A DNA stretch of 64,000 nt from Bacteroides ovatus (lineage in GTDB: Bacteria > Bacteroidota > Bacteroidia > Bacteroidales > Bacteroidaceae), in the NCBI RefSeq assembly GCF_001314995.1, contig NZ_CP012938.1:4154001-4218000 (forward strand), read 5' to 3'. The position numbers were made by a program, and so were the translations under genes. The notes under the pieces were generated by a model. It did no database searches. It had not been told where the DNA came from and saw nothing but the letters and a program-made list of their open reading frames with translations. Below are positions 35,373-44,532 of the stretch, piece after piece. Numbering within the stretch: position 1 is the first letter of the stretch; each line of letters starts with the position of its first letter.

Positions 35373-36095
35373 TTATTTGATAATCGTTTCCACATGTCCA
35401 TTCTTGAAGAATAGGTAGAACGAGCTGGAATACATCCATTGCACTTCTCCATTTGATTCTTGAATAGTCTGCGGTTTGCCGAAGGCCAGCAGACATTCAT
35501 CTTCCGTCATGCCTTTCACCGGCTTGTTGATACTGATTTCATTCCAGTGAGTGATTGGTGAAAGTTGGTTCGTTACGATGAAGTCGAACATTTTATTCAA
35601 TACTTGCGATTCCACCTGTACGAAGTCATCCATGATTTCTTTGTGAGATGCTTTCTTGTCCGGTTGCAGCTTCTCCATGGGAGTTATTTTTTTCATTATC
35701 ACTGCTGATGATTCTATCCGTATATTGGAAAGATAGTAGACCAGCTTGCCGTCTTTTACTTGAAACAGGGCTTTGCAATAGTAAGTATTCTTCTGATTTG
35801 AATCTGCTTGCGAGGCAAGTATCAGATCGCAACTGAAGTTTTTAGCCGGTACGTTTACCTCTGTGATCCCTTCCCGTAGCTGCGGACAGACATTTTTGAC
35901 GGTCCATAACAGTGCATTAGCGTAGATGTTCTCGTCATGCATGCTGCTGAAAGGGGTAAATCCGCTGACCACATATTTATTGCCGTCTGCACTGACGGGA
36001 TAGCTCTTTTTCTGTTCGGTGAAAGTCTGTGCTATCAGCGGGATAACTCCCGTCAGCAGATACATGATTGCCAGAAATTGTCGTTTGGTCATCAT
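35373..36095 (-). CDS. Exported protein with a BamE/SmpA-like C-terminus
   Basis: A 240-residue protein with a signal peptide (about 1-23). The middle (residues 25-140) resembles the DUF4468 beta-rich domain. The last 55 residues (KGMTEDECLLAFGKPQTIQ, then VQWMYSSSFYLFFKNGHVETI) follow the SmpA/BamE-type pattern of a start motif GMT..e, GKP, and a paired strand with a WxY and F..G..V. Function not known; periplasmic. Confidence 0.6.
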   Translation of the reverse strand: MMTKRQFLAIMYLLTGVIPLIAQTFTEQKKSYPVSADGNKYVVSGFTPFSSMHDENIYANALLWTVKNVCPQLREGITEVNVPAKNFSCDLILASQADSNQKNTYYCKALFQVKDGKLVYYLSNIRIESSAVIMKKITPMEKLQPDKKASHKEIMDDFVQVESQVLNKMFDFIVTNQLSPITHWNEISINKPVKGMTEDECLLAFGKPQTIQESNGEVQWMYSSSFYLFFKNGHVETIIK

Positions 36096-36197
36096 ATTCC
36101 GTTATTTTTAAGAAAACAGCATCCACGGCCCTTTTTGCGAAGAGAAAAGATCGTGGACGCTGAATAAATAATATGGTTTATTGAGGTTTGGTTGTCC

Positions 36198-36833
36198 TTA
36201 GAAGGCAATACCTAGACGAATCATAAAGTTACTGGTCTTGAATCCGTCGGCATCGCTGAATGTATCTATGAATCCGCGCTGATAGGTGAGATCCAGGTTG
36301 AAACGGTCGTACCAGACTCCTACACCGATATTCATACCGGCATCGAAATGATTGTAGTCAACTTCCATGTAATCTGCGTAATCTCCCCAACTGATGCTCT
36401 CTCCGTCTGCTTTCATTTTGCTCGTGTAATCGTAGCTGGCAAAGACTCCTACATGCGGGTCGATATGAACATTGTCCGCCACTGCAAATTTCCATCCGAA
36501 TGTGAACGGAGAGTATTGTATATTATGAGCCATGCACTTCGTGTCTTCCACTTTGAAACCACGGGAGCCGAGTCCAAATTCCATTCCCCAGTATCCTCCT
36601 GTGCTGCCTAAAGGCTTCTGGTAGCCAAATGTTGCGTTATATCCGATGTTTGAGTCAGCTCCTTCGGCTCCGTCACCGGAGAAGTTCATGATATTCAAAC
36701 CTGCACGCAAGAACCATTGTGTGCTGCTGGCTTGCTTCTCTGTTTTGACGATTGCACTTCTGGATGATACGATTTGCGCTTGAGTTCCTACGCACAATAA
36801 GAGTGCGGCAATCATTGATAGTACTTTTTTCAT
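36198..36833 (-). CDS. Outer-membrane beta-barrel protein
   Basis: A 211-residue protein: signal peptide (MKKVLSMIAALLLCVGTQA) and alternating strands (FLRAGLNIMNF, GYWGMEFGLGSRGF, FDAGMNIGVGVWYD, LDLTYQRGF) ending in FMIRLGIAF with a terminal Phe, the mark of an 8-stranded porin-type barrel (OMP_b-brl family). Specific role unknown. Confidence 0.75.
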   Translation of the reverse strand: MKKVLSMIAALLLCVGTQAQIVSSRSAIVKTEKQASSTQWFLRAGLNIMNFSGDGAEGADSNIGYNATFGYQKPLGSTGGYWGMEFGLGSRGFKVEDTKCMAHNIQYSPFTFGWKFAVADNVHIDPHVGVFASYDYTSKMKADGESISWGDYADYMEVDYNHFDAGMNIGVGVWYDRFNLDLTYQRGFIDTFSDADGFKTSNFMIRLGIAF

Positions 36834-36853
36834 TGTTATTTATGTTTTAGTGA

Positions 36854-37345
36854 TTAATTCTTATTCTTAACGACAGGTGCTATCTGGCTTTTTCCATCCG
36901 TGGGTGATAACTTCTGCAGACGTATCCATTCATAATCGTCCTGGGTGGCAGGATGCCAGTTGACAAAGATGCCGGGATAACCTACTACTGTAACCGTGTA
37001 TCCCCCTGTTTTTTCATTATCTTCCACTTTGAAAGTGGCTCCCATGATGACATCGCAGTTGTATTTGATGGTGGACAGATACGTCCCCCATGCACGGATG
37101 TTGTCAAGTTCTCCTTTCATGGCGATCTCCACTTCCTCTTTGCTTAGTGTCCATTCATCCTTGATTCGTCCCTTATCTTCCAGTATTTTCACCTCGACAA
37201 CTGTGGGTTTGACACAAACTTCAGTAACTGCATCGCCTGCACGTGCCTGTGCATCACGAAACTTGAAGACCGTCTTTTGCGCATGGGCTCCGACGGCACA
37301 ACTGACAACCAGAGCAATAATCAGAAATAGTTTTTTCGTTTTCAT
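36854..37345 (-). CDS. Exported protein of unknown function
   Basis: A 163-residue protein with a signal peptide ending at VGAHAQ (about 22). The mature domain has a VKILEDKGRIKDEWTLSKEEVEIAM stretch and YTVTVVGYPGIFVNWHPATQDDYEWI near the end. The family is not recognised. It lies 20 bases upstream of the beta-barrel gene in the same direction and the two are probably co-transcribed. Confidence 0.6.
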   Translation of the reverse strand: MKTKKLFLIIALVVSCAVGAHAQKTVFKFRDAQARAGDAVTEVCVKPTVVEVKILEDKGRIKDEWTLSKEEVEIAMKGELDNIRAWGTYLSTIKYNCDVIMGATFKVEDNEKTGGYTVTVVGYPGIFVNWHPATQDDYEWIRLQKLSPTDGKSQIAPVVKNKN

Positions 37346-37444
37346 GTCCTTTTGTGATTATATGTTAATATGCCTGCAAAGGTATGCGAAAGGAGTATAC
37401 TACCGGGTGAAAGCATAGTTCCAAGAACGATACGGAATTGTATC

Positions 37445-37675
37445 CTATTTGGATACACTGGGGAAGTTTCCGGTATTGATGCTGTCGGAAAGATCGCGGA
37501 AAAAATCATGGCCGAGGATGCAGGAGATGCGCCAGAGCAGGTGGATGTCGATATTCTCTTTCCGGAATATCTTGTAAACATTGGGGCGTGTGCAGCATAA
37601 TTGGGTAGCGAACCAGGTGACGGTGCGTCCCTGTTCGTGAAGCGTGCGTTCAATAAGTTGTCCCGCATGAATCAT
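37445..37675 (-). CDS. XRE-type helix-turn-helix regulator
   Basis: A 76-residue protein from ATG 37675 (MIHAGQLIERTLHEQ). It is a compact Cro/CI-like fold: TVTWFATQLCCTRPNVYKIFRKENIDIHLLWRISCILGHDFF, with the recognition helix around PNVYKIFRK. Similar small regulators are common in Bacteroides. It lies 100 bases upstream of the exported-protein run in the same direction and may control it. Confidence 0.6.
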   Translation of the reverse strand: MIHAGQLIERTLHEQGRTVTWFATQLCCTRPNVYKIFRKENIDIHLLWRISCILGHDFFRDLSDSINTGNFPSVSK

Positions 37676-38247
37676 GTGCCTATTCTGCTTATGTGTGTCC
37701 CCCAGACTCCCGTTGGGCGGACAATTCAATCTATTGTTGACAGGAATATATAGAAAAGGCGTGGGAATCTCTCACTTTCGTCCGTTCCGTGTTCAAGGCC
37801 TTCGCAATGCCAACTATCGGGAACGAACAACGCAGAAAGCCCACGCCGATATGTACAACACCCGTAGCCTCCCTTTGTTTTCCAAAGTGAGGCACGGATG
37901 TATATAAATACACATCAGGAGGACGTCTTTGTTGCTGTTAGTCATTCCGATAGGTCAAAGTTTGCGAAGTTCTGAACACAAATGACAAACGCTTGTAAAC
38001 GTCTTCTCAATATAAACGTCTCTCCCTCGCCACCCGGAGGCTTTCTGCGGAAGAGACCGTTGCAAATGTATAAAAAAATACGGTTGGAAATGGTAATGTA
38101 AATCAGAAACTTTTTGAATGCAGGTTGTTTTGCCCTCTTTTTGCCCTTTTTTTGCCCTTTACCAGGCGAAATGCGGTTGCACTGGCATCTTGTAAGAAAG
38201 AGGAGGGATCTTTCAATTTTGGGCACGAAACGGGCTTTAAACTACAA
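37676..38247. other. 570-nt region without a confident gene
   Basis: Short open frames here do not look coding. TTTTGCCCT occurs three times at 38128, 38139 and 38150, exactly 11 nt apart. A plus-strand terminator follows at 38248-38280 without a plus-strand gene before it, so a small RNA is possible. Confidence 0.3.
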
Positions 38248-38280
38248 AAGCCGGGGCATAATACCTCGGCTTATATTTTT
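38248..38280 (+). terminator. Terminator-like hairpin
   Basis: AAGCCGGGG (38248-38256) pairs with CCTCGGCTT (38264-38272) across CATAATA, then ATATTTTTT. In the other direction it could end the deacetylase transcript. Confidence 0.7.
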
Positions 38281-38372
38281 TCTTCTTGTCAGGGAGCTTT
38301 TTTATTCATCAGAAACCTTTTCTTTCTTATCAGGAAGCTCTGCTCTTTTCGAAGTTTCTGTTTTTTCAAAGA

Positions 38373-38987
38373 TTATAACACCTTGAATTCATAACCTTCC
38401 TCTTTCAGGAACTCGATGGCACGGGGAAGTGCGTATTGCAGGTTACCGTTGTTCCATGACTTCAGCGAATCGTGGAAAGTGATGATAGAACCGTTTCGCG
38501 CATAGCGTTTCACGTTGTTCAGCACTTGTTCCGGGCGCATCCGCTTACTGTAATCGCGGGTCACGAGATCCCACATAATGATGCGGTAATGATAGCGCAA
38601 CGTATAGTACTGCCTGAATCCCATGTGTCCGTGTGGTGGACGGAAGAGATCGGAATGAATAATATCATCTACCTTTCTGGCATTTGCCAGGTAATCCGGA
38701 TTGGAATATTCAAATCCACGGATGTGGTTGAAAGTATGGTTACCGATGCGGTGTCCGTGCTCTACCACCATCCGGTATTCATCCGGGTGTTTGCGTATAT
38801 TGTCGCCTACCATGAAAAAGGTAGCTTTAATATGATGCTTTTCCAGTATTTCCAGTACCCAGGGAGTTACTTCGGGGATGGGGCCGTCGTCGAAAGTCAG
38901 ATAGACTGCCCGCTCATTCGGGTCCATCCGGAAGATAGCTTGTGGATACAACGCCCGGAAAAGCCAAGGTGGTTGTTCTATAAACAT
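38373..38987 (-). CDS. Polysaccharide deacetylase (NodB-like, CE4)
   Basis: A 204-residue protein with the NodB motifs: TFDDGP (near residue 31), HRIGNHTFNH (near 79, two metal-binding His), RPPHGHMG (near 117) and ITFHDS (near 170). It removes N- or O-acetyl groups from glycans such as peptidoglycan or chitooligosaccharides. No signal peptide is visible, although a short hydrophobic N-terminus may anchor it. Target unknown. Confidence 0.88.
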   Translation of the reverse strand: MFIEQPPWLFRALYPQAIFRMDPNERAVYLTFDDGPIPEVTPWVLEILEKHHIKATFFMVGDNIRKHPDEYRMVVEHGHRIGNHTFNHIRGFEYSNPDYLANARKVDDIIHSDLFRPPHGHMGFRQYYTLRYHYRIIMWDLVTRDYSKRMRPEQVLNNVKRYARNGSIITFHDSLKSWNNGNLQYALPRAIEFLKEEGYEFKVL

Positions 38988-39014
38988 GAGAGTCTGTGTT
39001 TTGAAGTATTAGGA

Positions 39015-39081
39015 AATAAGTATTAAGTATTATACCTTACGGAAAACATGCCGGAAGCTACGTTAATACTTAATACTTATT
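39015..39081. repeat. 18-bp perfect inverted repeat
   Basis: AATAAGTATTAAGTATTA (39015-39032) and its exact complement (39064-39081) are 31 bases apart, in the 108-nt gap between the deacetylase and DUF2723 genes. The same words (TAATACTT) recur at 62 kb. It may end the DUF2723 transcript, but no T-run follows. Confidence 0.75.
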
Positions 39082-39095
39082 ACTTCATACCTAAA

Positions 39096-42000
39096 TTATT
39101 TCCCTTTCATTCTCGTCACGTACTCGTTGTATAGCTGATCGAGTTGCGTAGAGTAATGTTTTGCGAGTTCTTCTGATTTGTATTTTTCCATTAGGCGGAC
39201 TTCGGCGTCAAGCAAACTGGCGTTGTACACGAAGTTTTCGCTGGCAATGGCAAGCTGGTTATCGTTCAGGCTAAGATACCAGATCATGTATTCGAGCGAC
39301 TTGTTGGCAAGCTCGTCGATAATCTTGTTGGCTTTCTCGTTCTGTCCCAGTTGATAATAAGACTCTGCCATTTGGAAGGCGCCATTTGCCCAGTCATACG
39401 GTACGTTGATTGTCGGAATCATCTTTTCGGCGTAATCGAGTGCAGCGAGTGCCTTGTCCTTCTTACCTTCTTTGATAAGCTGTCCTACGAGCTGCGTGAA
39501 GATACGGCGGTGCGTGTAGCACATACGCATCACGTTCTCGTCGATGTAGATACCCGGCTTGTCGATACCGCCGAACTTGAACTTGTTCATCAGGTTGTCG
39601 TACATCTTTTCACTGTCGATCTTGCTGTCCAGTTTGTCCGTATCGAACGGAGTGAAGCGGTAGGCGAGACCCTCCTGTGTGAAGTGGTTGCCCATGCCCA
39701 GATGGTTTTCGCTTCCTACGGTGATTGCCATATAGATAGGACGTTCCCAGTTAGCGTTGGCAAGCATTTCGAGCATCATCAGCTCACTCTTGTAGAGGGC
39801 GCGTTTCGGGTTGCCGTTGGCGTCTCTAAGGGTGATTGTCATGTATTCGGGGATAGAGTCGCCCAGAGCTTCCGGTATTTTCATGCCGGAGCGGCGTACG
39901 GCTTCCTTATCTATCTTCATGACGATGCTGTCCGTAGGGATGAGCGGAAGTTGTATCTCTTTTCCTGTCTTCTTGAGAAGTTCTTTCAATTGGTCGTTCT
40001 TGCCAAGCATCCAGCGGTTGATGATTTCCTTCAGTTCATAAGGATTCTCACCGAAGATGGAGTGAACGAGCGACAATATGGTAGTGTCTCCCTGTGCAGC
40101 CAGTTCGTTTGCCTGTTTGAAATAGCTGTCGATAAGAGCTTTCATTTCCGGACGGATAGAGATATATTCGTTTTGTCCTTCCACGTATTCCACACGGTCC
40201 CAAGTGATAGGGAGTGACGGAGAATCGTAGGCCGGACGTTTCATCTGGTCTATATACCAGTCTGTTTGCAGGTAACTTAAGTTACAGGTGCGGGCATCCG
40301 TACGGAAACCTTCCGTTTCCTGATTGTACCACAATGGGAAGGTATCGTTATCACCATTGGTGTAGATAATCGGGTTGCCTTCTTCCTGCAAAGTCATCAG
40401 GTAGTTCTGTCCGAAGTCGCGGGCAACGAAGCGTCCGCTGCGGTCGTGGTCATCCCATGTCTGTCCCGCCATCTGGATGGGGACGAACAAACAGAGCACT
40501 GAAGCCAGAACGGCTGCCGGAAGTTCCTGCATCTTGGCATAATCTCGCAACATGCGGATGATACCTGCCACTCCCATACCTACCCAGATGGCAAAGGCAT
40601 AGAACGAACCGGCATACGCATAGTCTCGTTCACGGGGTTGTGCAGGAGTTTGGTTGAGGTAGAGCACGATAGCGATACCTGTCATAAAGAACAGGAAGAA
40701 TACCACCCAGAATTGCTGGATACCTCGCTGGCTATGGTAAGCCTGCCAGAAGAGTCCGATTAAGCCGAGAATCAGCGGCAGACAGTAGAATACATTATGA
40801 CCTTTATTGTTTTTGAGATCTTGCGGAAGCAATTCCTGGTTACCTACCAGTAGGTTGTCGATAAACGGAATACCGGTGATCCAGTTGCCGTGCTCAATTT
40901 CTCCGCTACCCTGTATGTCATTCTGCCGTCCGGCAAAGTTCCACATGAAGTAACGCCAGTACATGAAGTTTAGCTGGTAGGAGAAGAAGAATTTGATATT
41001 TTCCCATTGGGTAGGCATGTTTACCATCACCATCTCTCCACACTGGTCGTAAGGAACGTCATATCCCTTGATGTCTACCCATTGTTTGTAGAGCGGTGCG
41101 TGTGACGAACTGTACATACGCGGGAAAAGCATATTCTGTGCATATTCGTATTCCACACGTCCGGGAAGTTCGATATAAGAGTCTTTTTCGTCGGGCGAAG
41201 TCTTTTCCTTGCGGACAAACTTACTTCCTGCTTCCGATTGGCGCGGAATACAATAGCCGTCTTTTACGTCAAGTGCCACTTTCGAAGAGAAAGCAGGGCC
41301 GTAGAAGAGCGGACGGGTTCCGTATTGTTCACGACCGAGGTATTCGCCCAGGGTGAATATATCCTCCGGTGAGTTTTGATCCATCGGAGTGTTGGCAGTA
41401 GAACGGATAACGATCAGTGCGTAAGAAGAATACCCGATTACGATCATCATGGTGCACAGTAATGCTGTGTTCATGGTGCGGGCGGTGATACGCCATCTCT
41501 CTTTGATTTTAGCCTGTACACTCGGAGCAAGATAAAGTCCCAGTGCGGCAATAACCAAAATACCGATGATGATACTGCTGGCTCCGTGTCCGTAGAATGG
41601 GATACCCAGCAAAGCGATCGTCAGGATAAAGGAGATAGCCATGCGCGCTTTGTTCTTTTCGGTGTAACTTTCGTATACACCCCAGATCAGAGCGGCTGCA
41701 AGCAGAATGATATAAACCACTACGCCCGAATTGAATGACATTCCGAGTCCGTTGACGAACAACAGTTCAAACCAGCCGCCTACTTTCACGATACCCGGTA
41801 CGATGCCGTAAAGCACGGCTGCAACGAGTACCATTGAACCTAATAGCGCAATTAACGAACCTTTGGCGGTAGCGTTTGGAGTTTTCTTGTAATAGTATAC
41901 CAGTACGATGGCGGGCAGACAAAGCAAGTTCAGCAAGTGAACACCGATACTCAATCCCGTCAGATAGGCGATGAGGATAATCCAACGGTCGCTGTGCGGC

Positions 42001-42509
42001 TGGTCGGCTACGTCTTCCCATTTCAGAATCAACCAGAAAACAACAGCGGTAAAGAGGGAGGAGAAGGCATATACTTCACCTTCCACGGCCGAGAACCAGA
42101 ATGTGTCACTGAATGTATAAACCAGTGCACCGATCAGTCCGCTACCCATCACTGTGATAAGCTGTCCTTTGGTGATATTGTTTTCGTCAGTGATAATCAG
42201 TTTGCGTACCAGGTGGGTGATGCTCCAGAAAAGGAACAGGATACAGGCGCCACTCATGAGGGCACTCATGTAATTCACCATTTTAGCAACAGTTGTTACG
42301 TCGGAAGCAAATTGAGAAAACAGATTTGCCACTAGCATGAAGAAAGGTGCGCCGGGCGGGTGACCGACTTCCAGTTTATAGCCGGTGGTTATGAACTCCG
42401 GGCAATCCCAGAAACTTGCGGTCGGTTCTATTGTCAGGCAGTAGACGGTTGCCGCAATGATGAATGTAAGCCAACCCATAAGGTTGTTTACGGTTCTGTA
42501 CTGTTTCAT
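39096..42509 (-). CDS. DUF2723 membrane glycosyltransferase-like protein
   Basis: About 1,137 residues from ATG 42509 (a GTG two codons earlier is less likely). It has about 13 membrane spans in the first 700 residues and a catalytic-like loop FWDCPEFITTGYKLEVGHPPGAPFF near residue 33, the DUF2723 signature related to protein O-mannosyltransferases and TMEM260. The C-terminal 400 residues are soluble with TPR-like helices. Probably transfers sugars to exported proteins, in line with the general O-glycosylation of Bacteroides; inferred from the family. Confidence 0.85.
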   Translation of the reverse strand: MKQYRTVNNLMGWLTFIIAATVYCLTIEPTASFWDCPEFITTGYKLEVGHPPGAPFFMLVANLFSQFASDVTTVAKMVNYMSALMSGACILFLFWSITHLVRKLIITDENNITKGQLITVMGSGLIGALVYTFSDTFWFSAVEGEVYAFSSLFTAVVFWLILKWEDVADQPHSDRWIILIAYLTGLSIGVHLLNLLCLPAIVLVYYYKKTPNATAKGSLIALLGSMVLVAAVLYGIVPGIVKVGGWFELLFVNGLGMSFNSGVVVYIILLAAALIWGVYESYTEKNKARMAISFILTIALLGIPFYGHGASSIIIGILVIAALGLYLAPSVQAKIKERWRITARTMNTALLCTMMIVIGYSSYALIVIRSTANTPMDQNSPEDIFTLGEYLGREQYGTRPLFYGPAFSSKVALDVKDGYCIPRQSEAGSKFVRKEKTSPDEKDSYIELPGRVEYEYAQNMLFPRMYSSSHAPLYKQWVDIKGYDVPYDQCGEMVMVNMPTQWENIKFFFSYQLNFMYWRYFMWNFAGRQNDIQGSGEIEHGNWITGIPFIDNLLVGNQELLPQDLKNNKGHNVFYCLPLILGLIGLFWQAYHSQRGIQQFWVVFFLFFMTGIAIVLYLNQTPAQPRERDYAYAGSFYAFAIWVGMGVAGIIRMLRDYAKMQELPAAVLASVLCLFVPIQMAGQTWDDHDRSGRFVARDFGQNYLMTLQEEGNPIIYTNGDNDTFPLWYNQETEGFRTDARTCNLSYLQTDWYIDQMKRPAYDSPSLPITWDRVEYVEGQNEYISIRPEMKALIDSYFKQANELAAQGDTTILSLVHSIFGENPYELKEIINRWMLGKNDQLKELLKKTGKEIQLPLIPTDSIVMKIDKEAVRRSGMKIPEALGDSIPEYMTITLRDANGNPKRALYKSELMMLEMLANANWERPIYMAITVGSENHLGMGNHFTQEGLAYRFTPFDTDKLDSKIDSEKMYDNLMNKFKFGGIDKPGIYIDENVMRMCYTHRRIFTQLVGQLIKEGKKDKALAALDYAEKMIPTINVPYDWANGAFQMAESYYQLGQNEKANKIIDELANKSLEYMIWYLSLNDNQLAIASENFVYNASLLDAEVRLMEKYKSEELAKHYSTQLDQLYNEYVTRMKGK

Positions 42510-42724
42510 TAGCACTATCGTAGTTTATTCGTTAAAAACAAATTATGAGGTCGCAAAGATAGTGATTTGTAAGGATAATGAGGAAGAAAGTAAGAAATAT
42601 TAAGTAACGGAGGGGTGATTTACTATCTCTTTCACTCTTCCGGAAGGCGGGAACTTGTGTGTTGGCAAGTAAGGAATTTGTTTTTTCTTCTGTCAGACTG
42701 ACCTAAAGTATAGATTTATTTTTC

Positions 42725-42732
42725 TACTTTTG
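42725..42732 (+). promoter_or_regulatory. -7 box (TACTTTTG) before the ECF sigma gene
   Basis: An exact TAnnTTTG match 28 bases before ATG 42761; no good -33 box is seen. Confidence 0.5.
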
Positions 42733-42760
42733 CTTACTGACAACAAATGCTTGTGAAGTA

Positions 42761-43303
42761 ATGGACAAAGACATAACACTGGAACAAGAATTCGATCTGG
42801 TCTTCAAGGCACATTATTCGCTGGTGAAGAATTTCGCATTGATGCTCCTTAAATCGGGGCAGGACGCGGATGATATAGCACAGGACGTTTTCACGCGACT
42901 ATGGGCCAAACCGCAGATTTGGCAGGATAACCCCGGGATAGATAAATATATCTATGCTATGACCAAACATGCCATTTTTGATTTTCTCAAGCATAAGCGC
43001 ATAGAACGGTCTTACCAACAGGCACAGATGGAAGAAAGTCTTTTCAAGGATTTGTCTCCGTCGGGTGATACACTGGACGCTATCTATTATAAAGAAATAC
43101 AATTAGCTCTGCAAATGGCTGTCGAACAGTTCCCCGAGCGTCGCCGATTGATTTTTGAAATGAGCCGCATCCAGGGAATGAGTCATCTGGAAATAGCGGA
43201 AAAGCTTGATATTTCAGTGCGTACCGTAGAGCGTCAAATCTATCTTTCCCTAGTTGAATTAAAAAAAATCGTATTTATTTTATTTTTTCTTCATTTCATT
43301 TGA
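42761..43303 (+). CDS. ECF-type RNA polymerase sigma factor
   Basis: A 180-residue sigma-70 factor of the ECF class. Region 2 (ALMLLKSGQDADDIAQDVFTRLW, residues 27-49; IYAMTKHAIFDFLKHKR) and region 4 (LIFEMSRIQGMSHLEIAEKLDISVRTVERQIYLSL) are complete. In Bacteroides such factors start transcription of a PUL when a SusC with an STN domain signals through FecR; both follow. The C-terminus ends in an unusual hydrophobic tail (IVFILFFLHFI). Confidence 0.92.
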   Translation: MDKDITLEQEFDLVFKAHYSLVKNFALMLLKSGQDADDIAQDVFTRLWAKPQIWQDNPGIDKYIYAMTKHAIFDFLKHKRIERSYQQAQMEESLFKDLSPSGDTLDAIYYKEIQLALQMAVEQFPERRRLIFEMSRIQGMSHLEIAEKLDISVRTVERQIYLSLVELKKIVFILFFLHFI

Positions 43304-43360
43304 GTAGTCTTCGCATTTGTGTCGTGCTATATATGTATTCACCACTAATAGCACAACTAT

Positions 43361-44362
43361 ATGAAGAATTATTTTCGGCAGATACTGACCTCGTTCACTA
43401 AGAATCATTATTCGGAAATGATCCGGCAGAATTTCTACGGATGGCTGACGGATAAGGAACATGCCGTAGAAAAAGACAAAGCTCTAAAAGAAATCTGGAC
43501 GACAGCCCGCGCTATGGGCGAAGTGCCCCATGTGGAGAAGGAACTCGAACGGTGGAAACGGAACAACGGTCTTCACACGGCTTCTTCAGTCCCTGTAACC
43601 CCTAATCGCAAAATTCGTATATTGCGTCTTTGGCAATCCGTTGCGGCTGTGTTACTGGTGGTAGCCGTATCTCTTGGTTATCTGGTGATGCAGGCGGAGA
43701 GAACGCAGAATGACCTTATACAGGAATTCATTCCAGTGGCGGGGATGCGGCATCTTTCTCTTCCGGATGGCAGCCAGGTTCAGTTGAATTCAAAAAGTAC
43801 TTTGTTATATCCGAAACAGTTTACTGGGAAAGAGCGGTGTGTTTACTTGGTTGGTGAAGCCAATTTTAAAGTGAAGCCTGACAAGAAGCATCCTTTCATT
43901 GTAAAGTCGGATGATTTTCAGGTAACTGCTTTGGGAACGGAATTCAATGTCAGTGCCTATCCGGAGAATCAGGAAATCAGTACAGCATTGCTGTCGGGCA
44001 GTGTATTGGTAGAGTGGGGAAATCTGACCCAGCGGACCGTATTGCAGCCTGACGAACAGTTGACGTATGACAAAGAGAACCGTCAGTTTCGGGTAGTGCA
44101 TCCCGATATGGCAGATGTCACCGCTTGGCAGCGGGGCGAACTGGTTTTCAATGAAATGACCGTAGAAGATATTATACGTGTACTGGAACGAAAATACAAT
44201 TATACGTTTGTCTACAGCTTGAACCAGCTGAAGAAAGATCGTTTGAGTTTCCGGTTCAAGGATAAGGCACCTTTAGCAGAAGTCATGGATATCATTGTCG
44301 ATGTGGCGGGCAATTTGAAATTCAAGATAGAAGGAGATAAGTGCTATATTACACGGAAATAA
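43361..44362 (+). CDS. FecR-family anti-sigma factor
   Basis: A 333-residue protein with a cytoplasmic N-terminal part, a membrane span at about 91-110, then a periplasmic FecR domain (GMRHLSLPDGSQVQLNSKSTLLYPKQF; ALGTEFNVSAYP) and a C-terminal DUF4974-like region (VFNEMTVEDIIRVLERKYNYTF). It holds the sigma factor until the SusC STN domain contacts it. Located 57 bases after sigma. Confidence 0.92.
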   Translation: MKNYFRQILTSFTKNHYSEMIRQNFYGWLTDKEHAVEKDKALKEIWTTARAMGEVPHVEKELERWKRNNGLHTASSVPVTPNRKIRILRLWQSVAAVLLVVAVSLGYLVMQAERTQNDLIQEFIPVAGMRHLSLPDGSQVQLNSKSTLLYPKQFTGKERCVYLVGEANFKVKPDKKHPFIVKSDDFQVTALGTEFNVSAYPENQEISTALLSGSVLVEWGNLTQRTVLQPDEQLTYDKENRQFRVVHPDMADVTAWQRGELVFNEMTVEDIIRVLERKYNYTFVYSLNQLKKDRLSFRFKDKAPLAEVMDIIVDVAGNLKFKIEGDKCYITRK

Positions 44363-44532
44363 ATCAATAACTTAAAAACACAATTACTGCCCATGAGAAA
44401 AAAGTATCCGGAACAGAGCGCCACTCCATCCCGGATATGAAATAATCAACTTTTCTGCATCAGAGTGTTATACTCTGTTGATCTGATCTACGTGAATAAC
44501 AACCTAGTTAACAAACTAATACTTAAAAGTTA

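Noticed and set aside
37674..38394. Overlapping small open frames on both strands between the XRE gene and the deacetylase
   Set aside because: Short, low-complexity (Phe/Leu-rich, from T-runs) and without homologous pattern; the region is described as non-coding.
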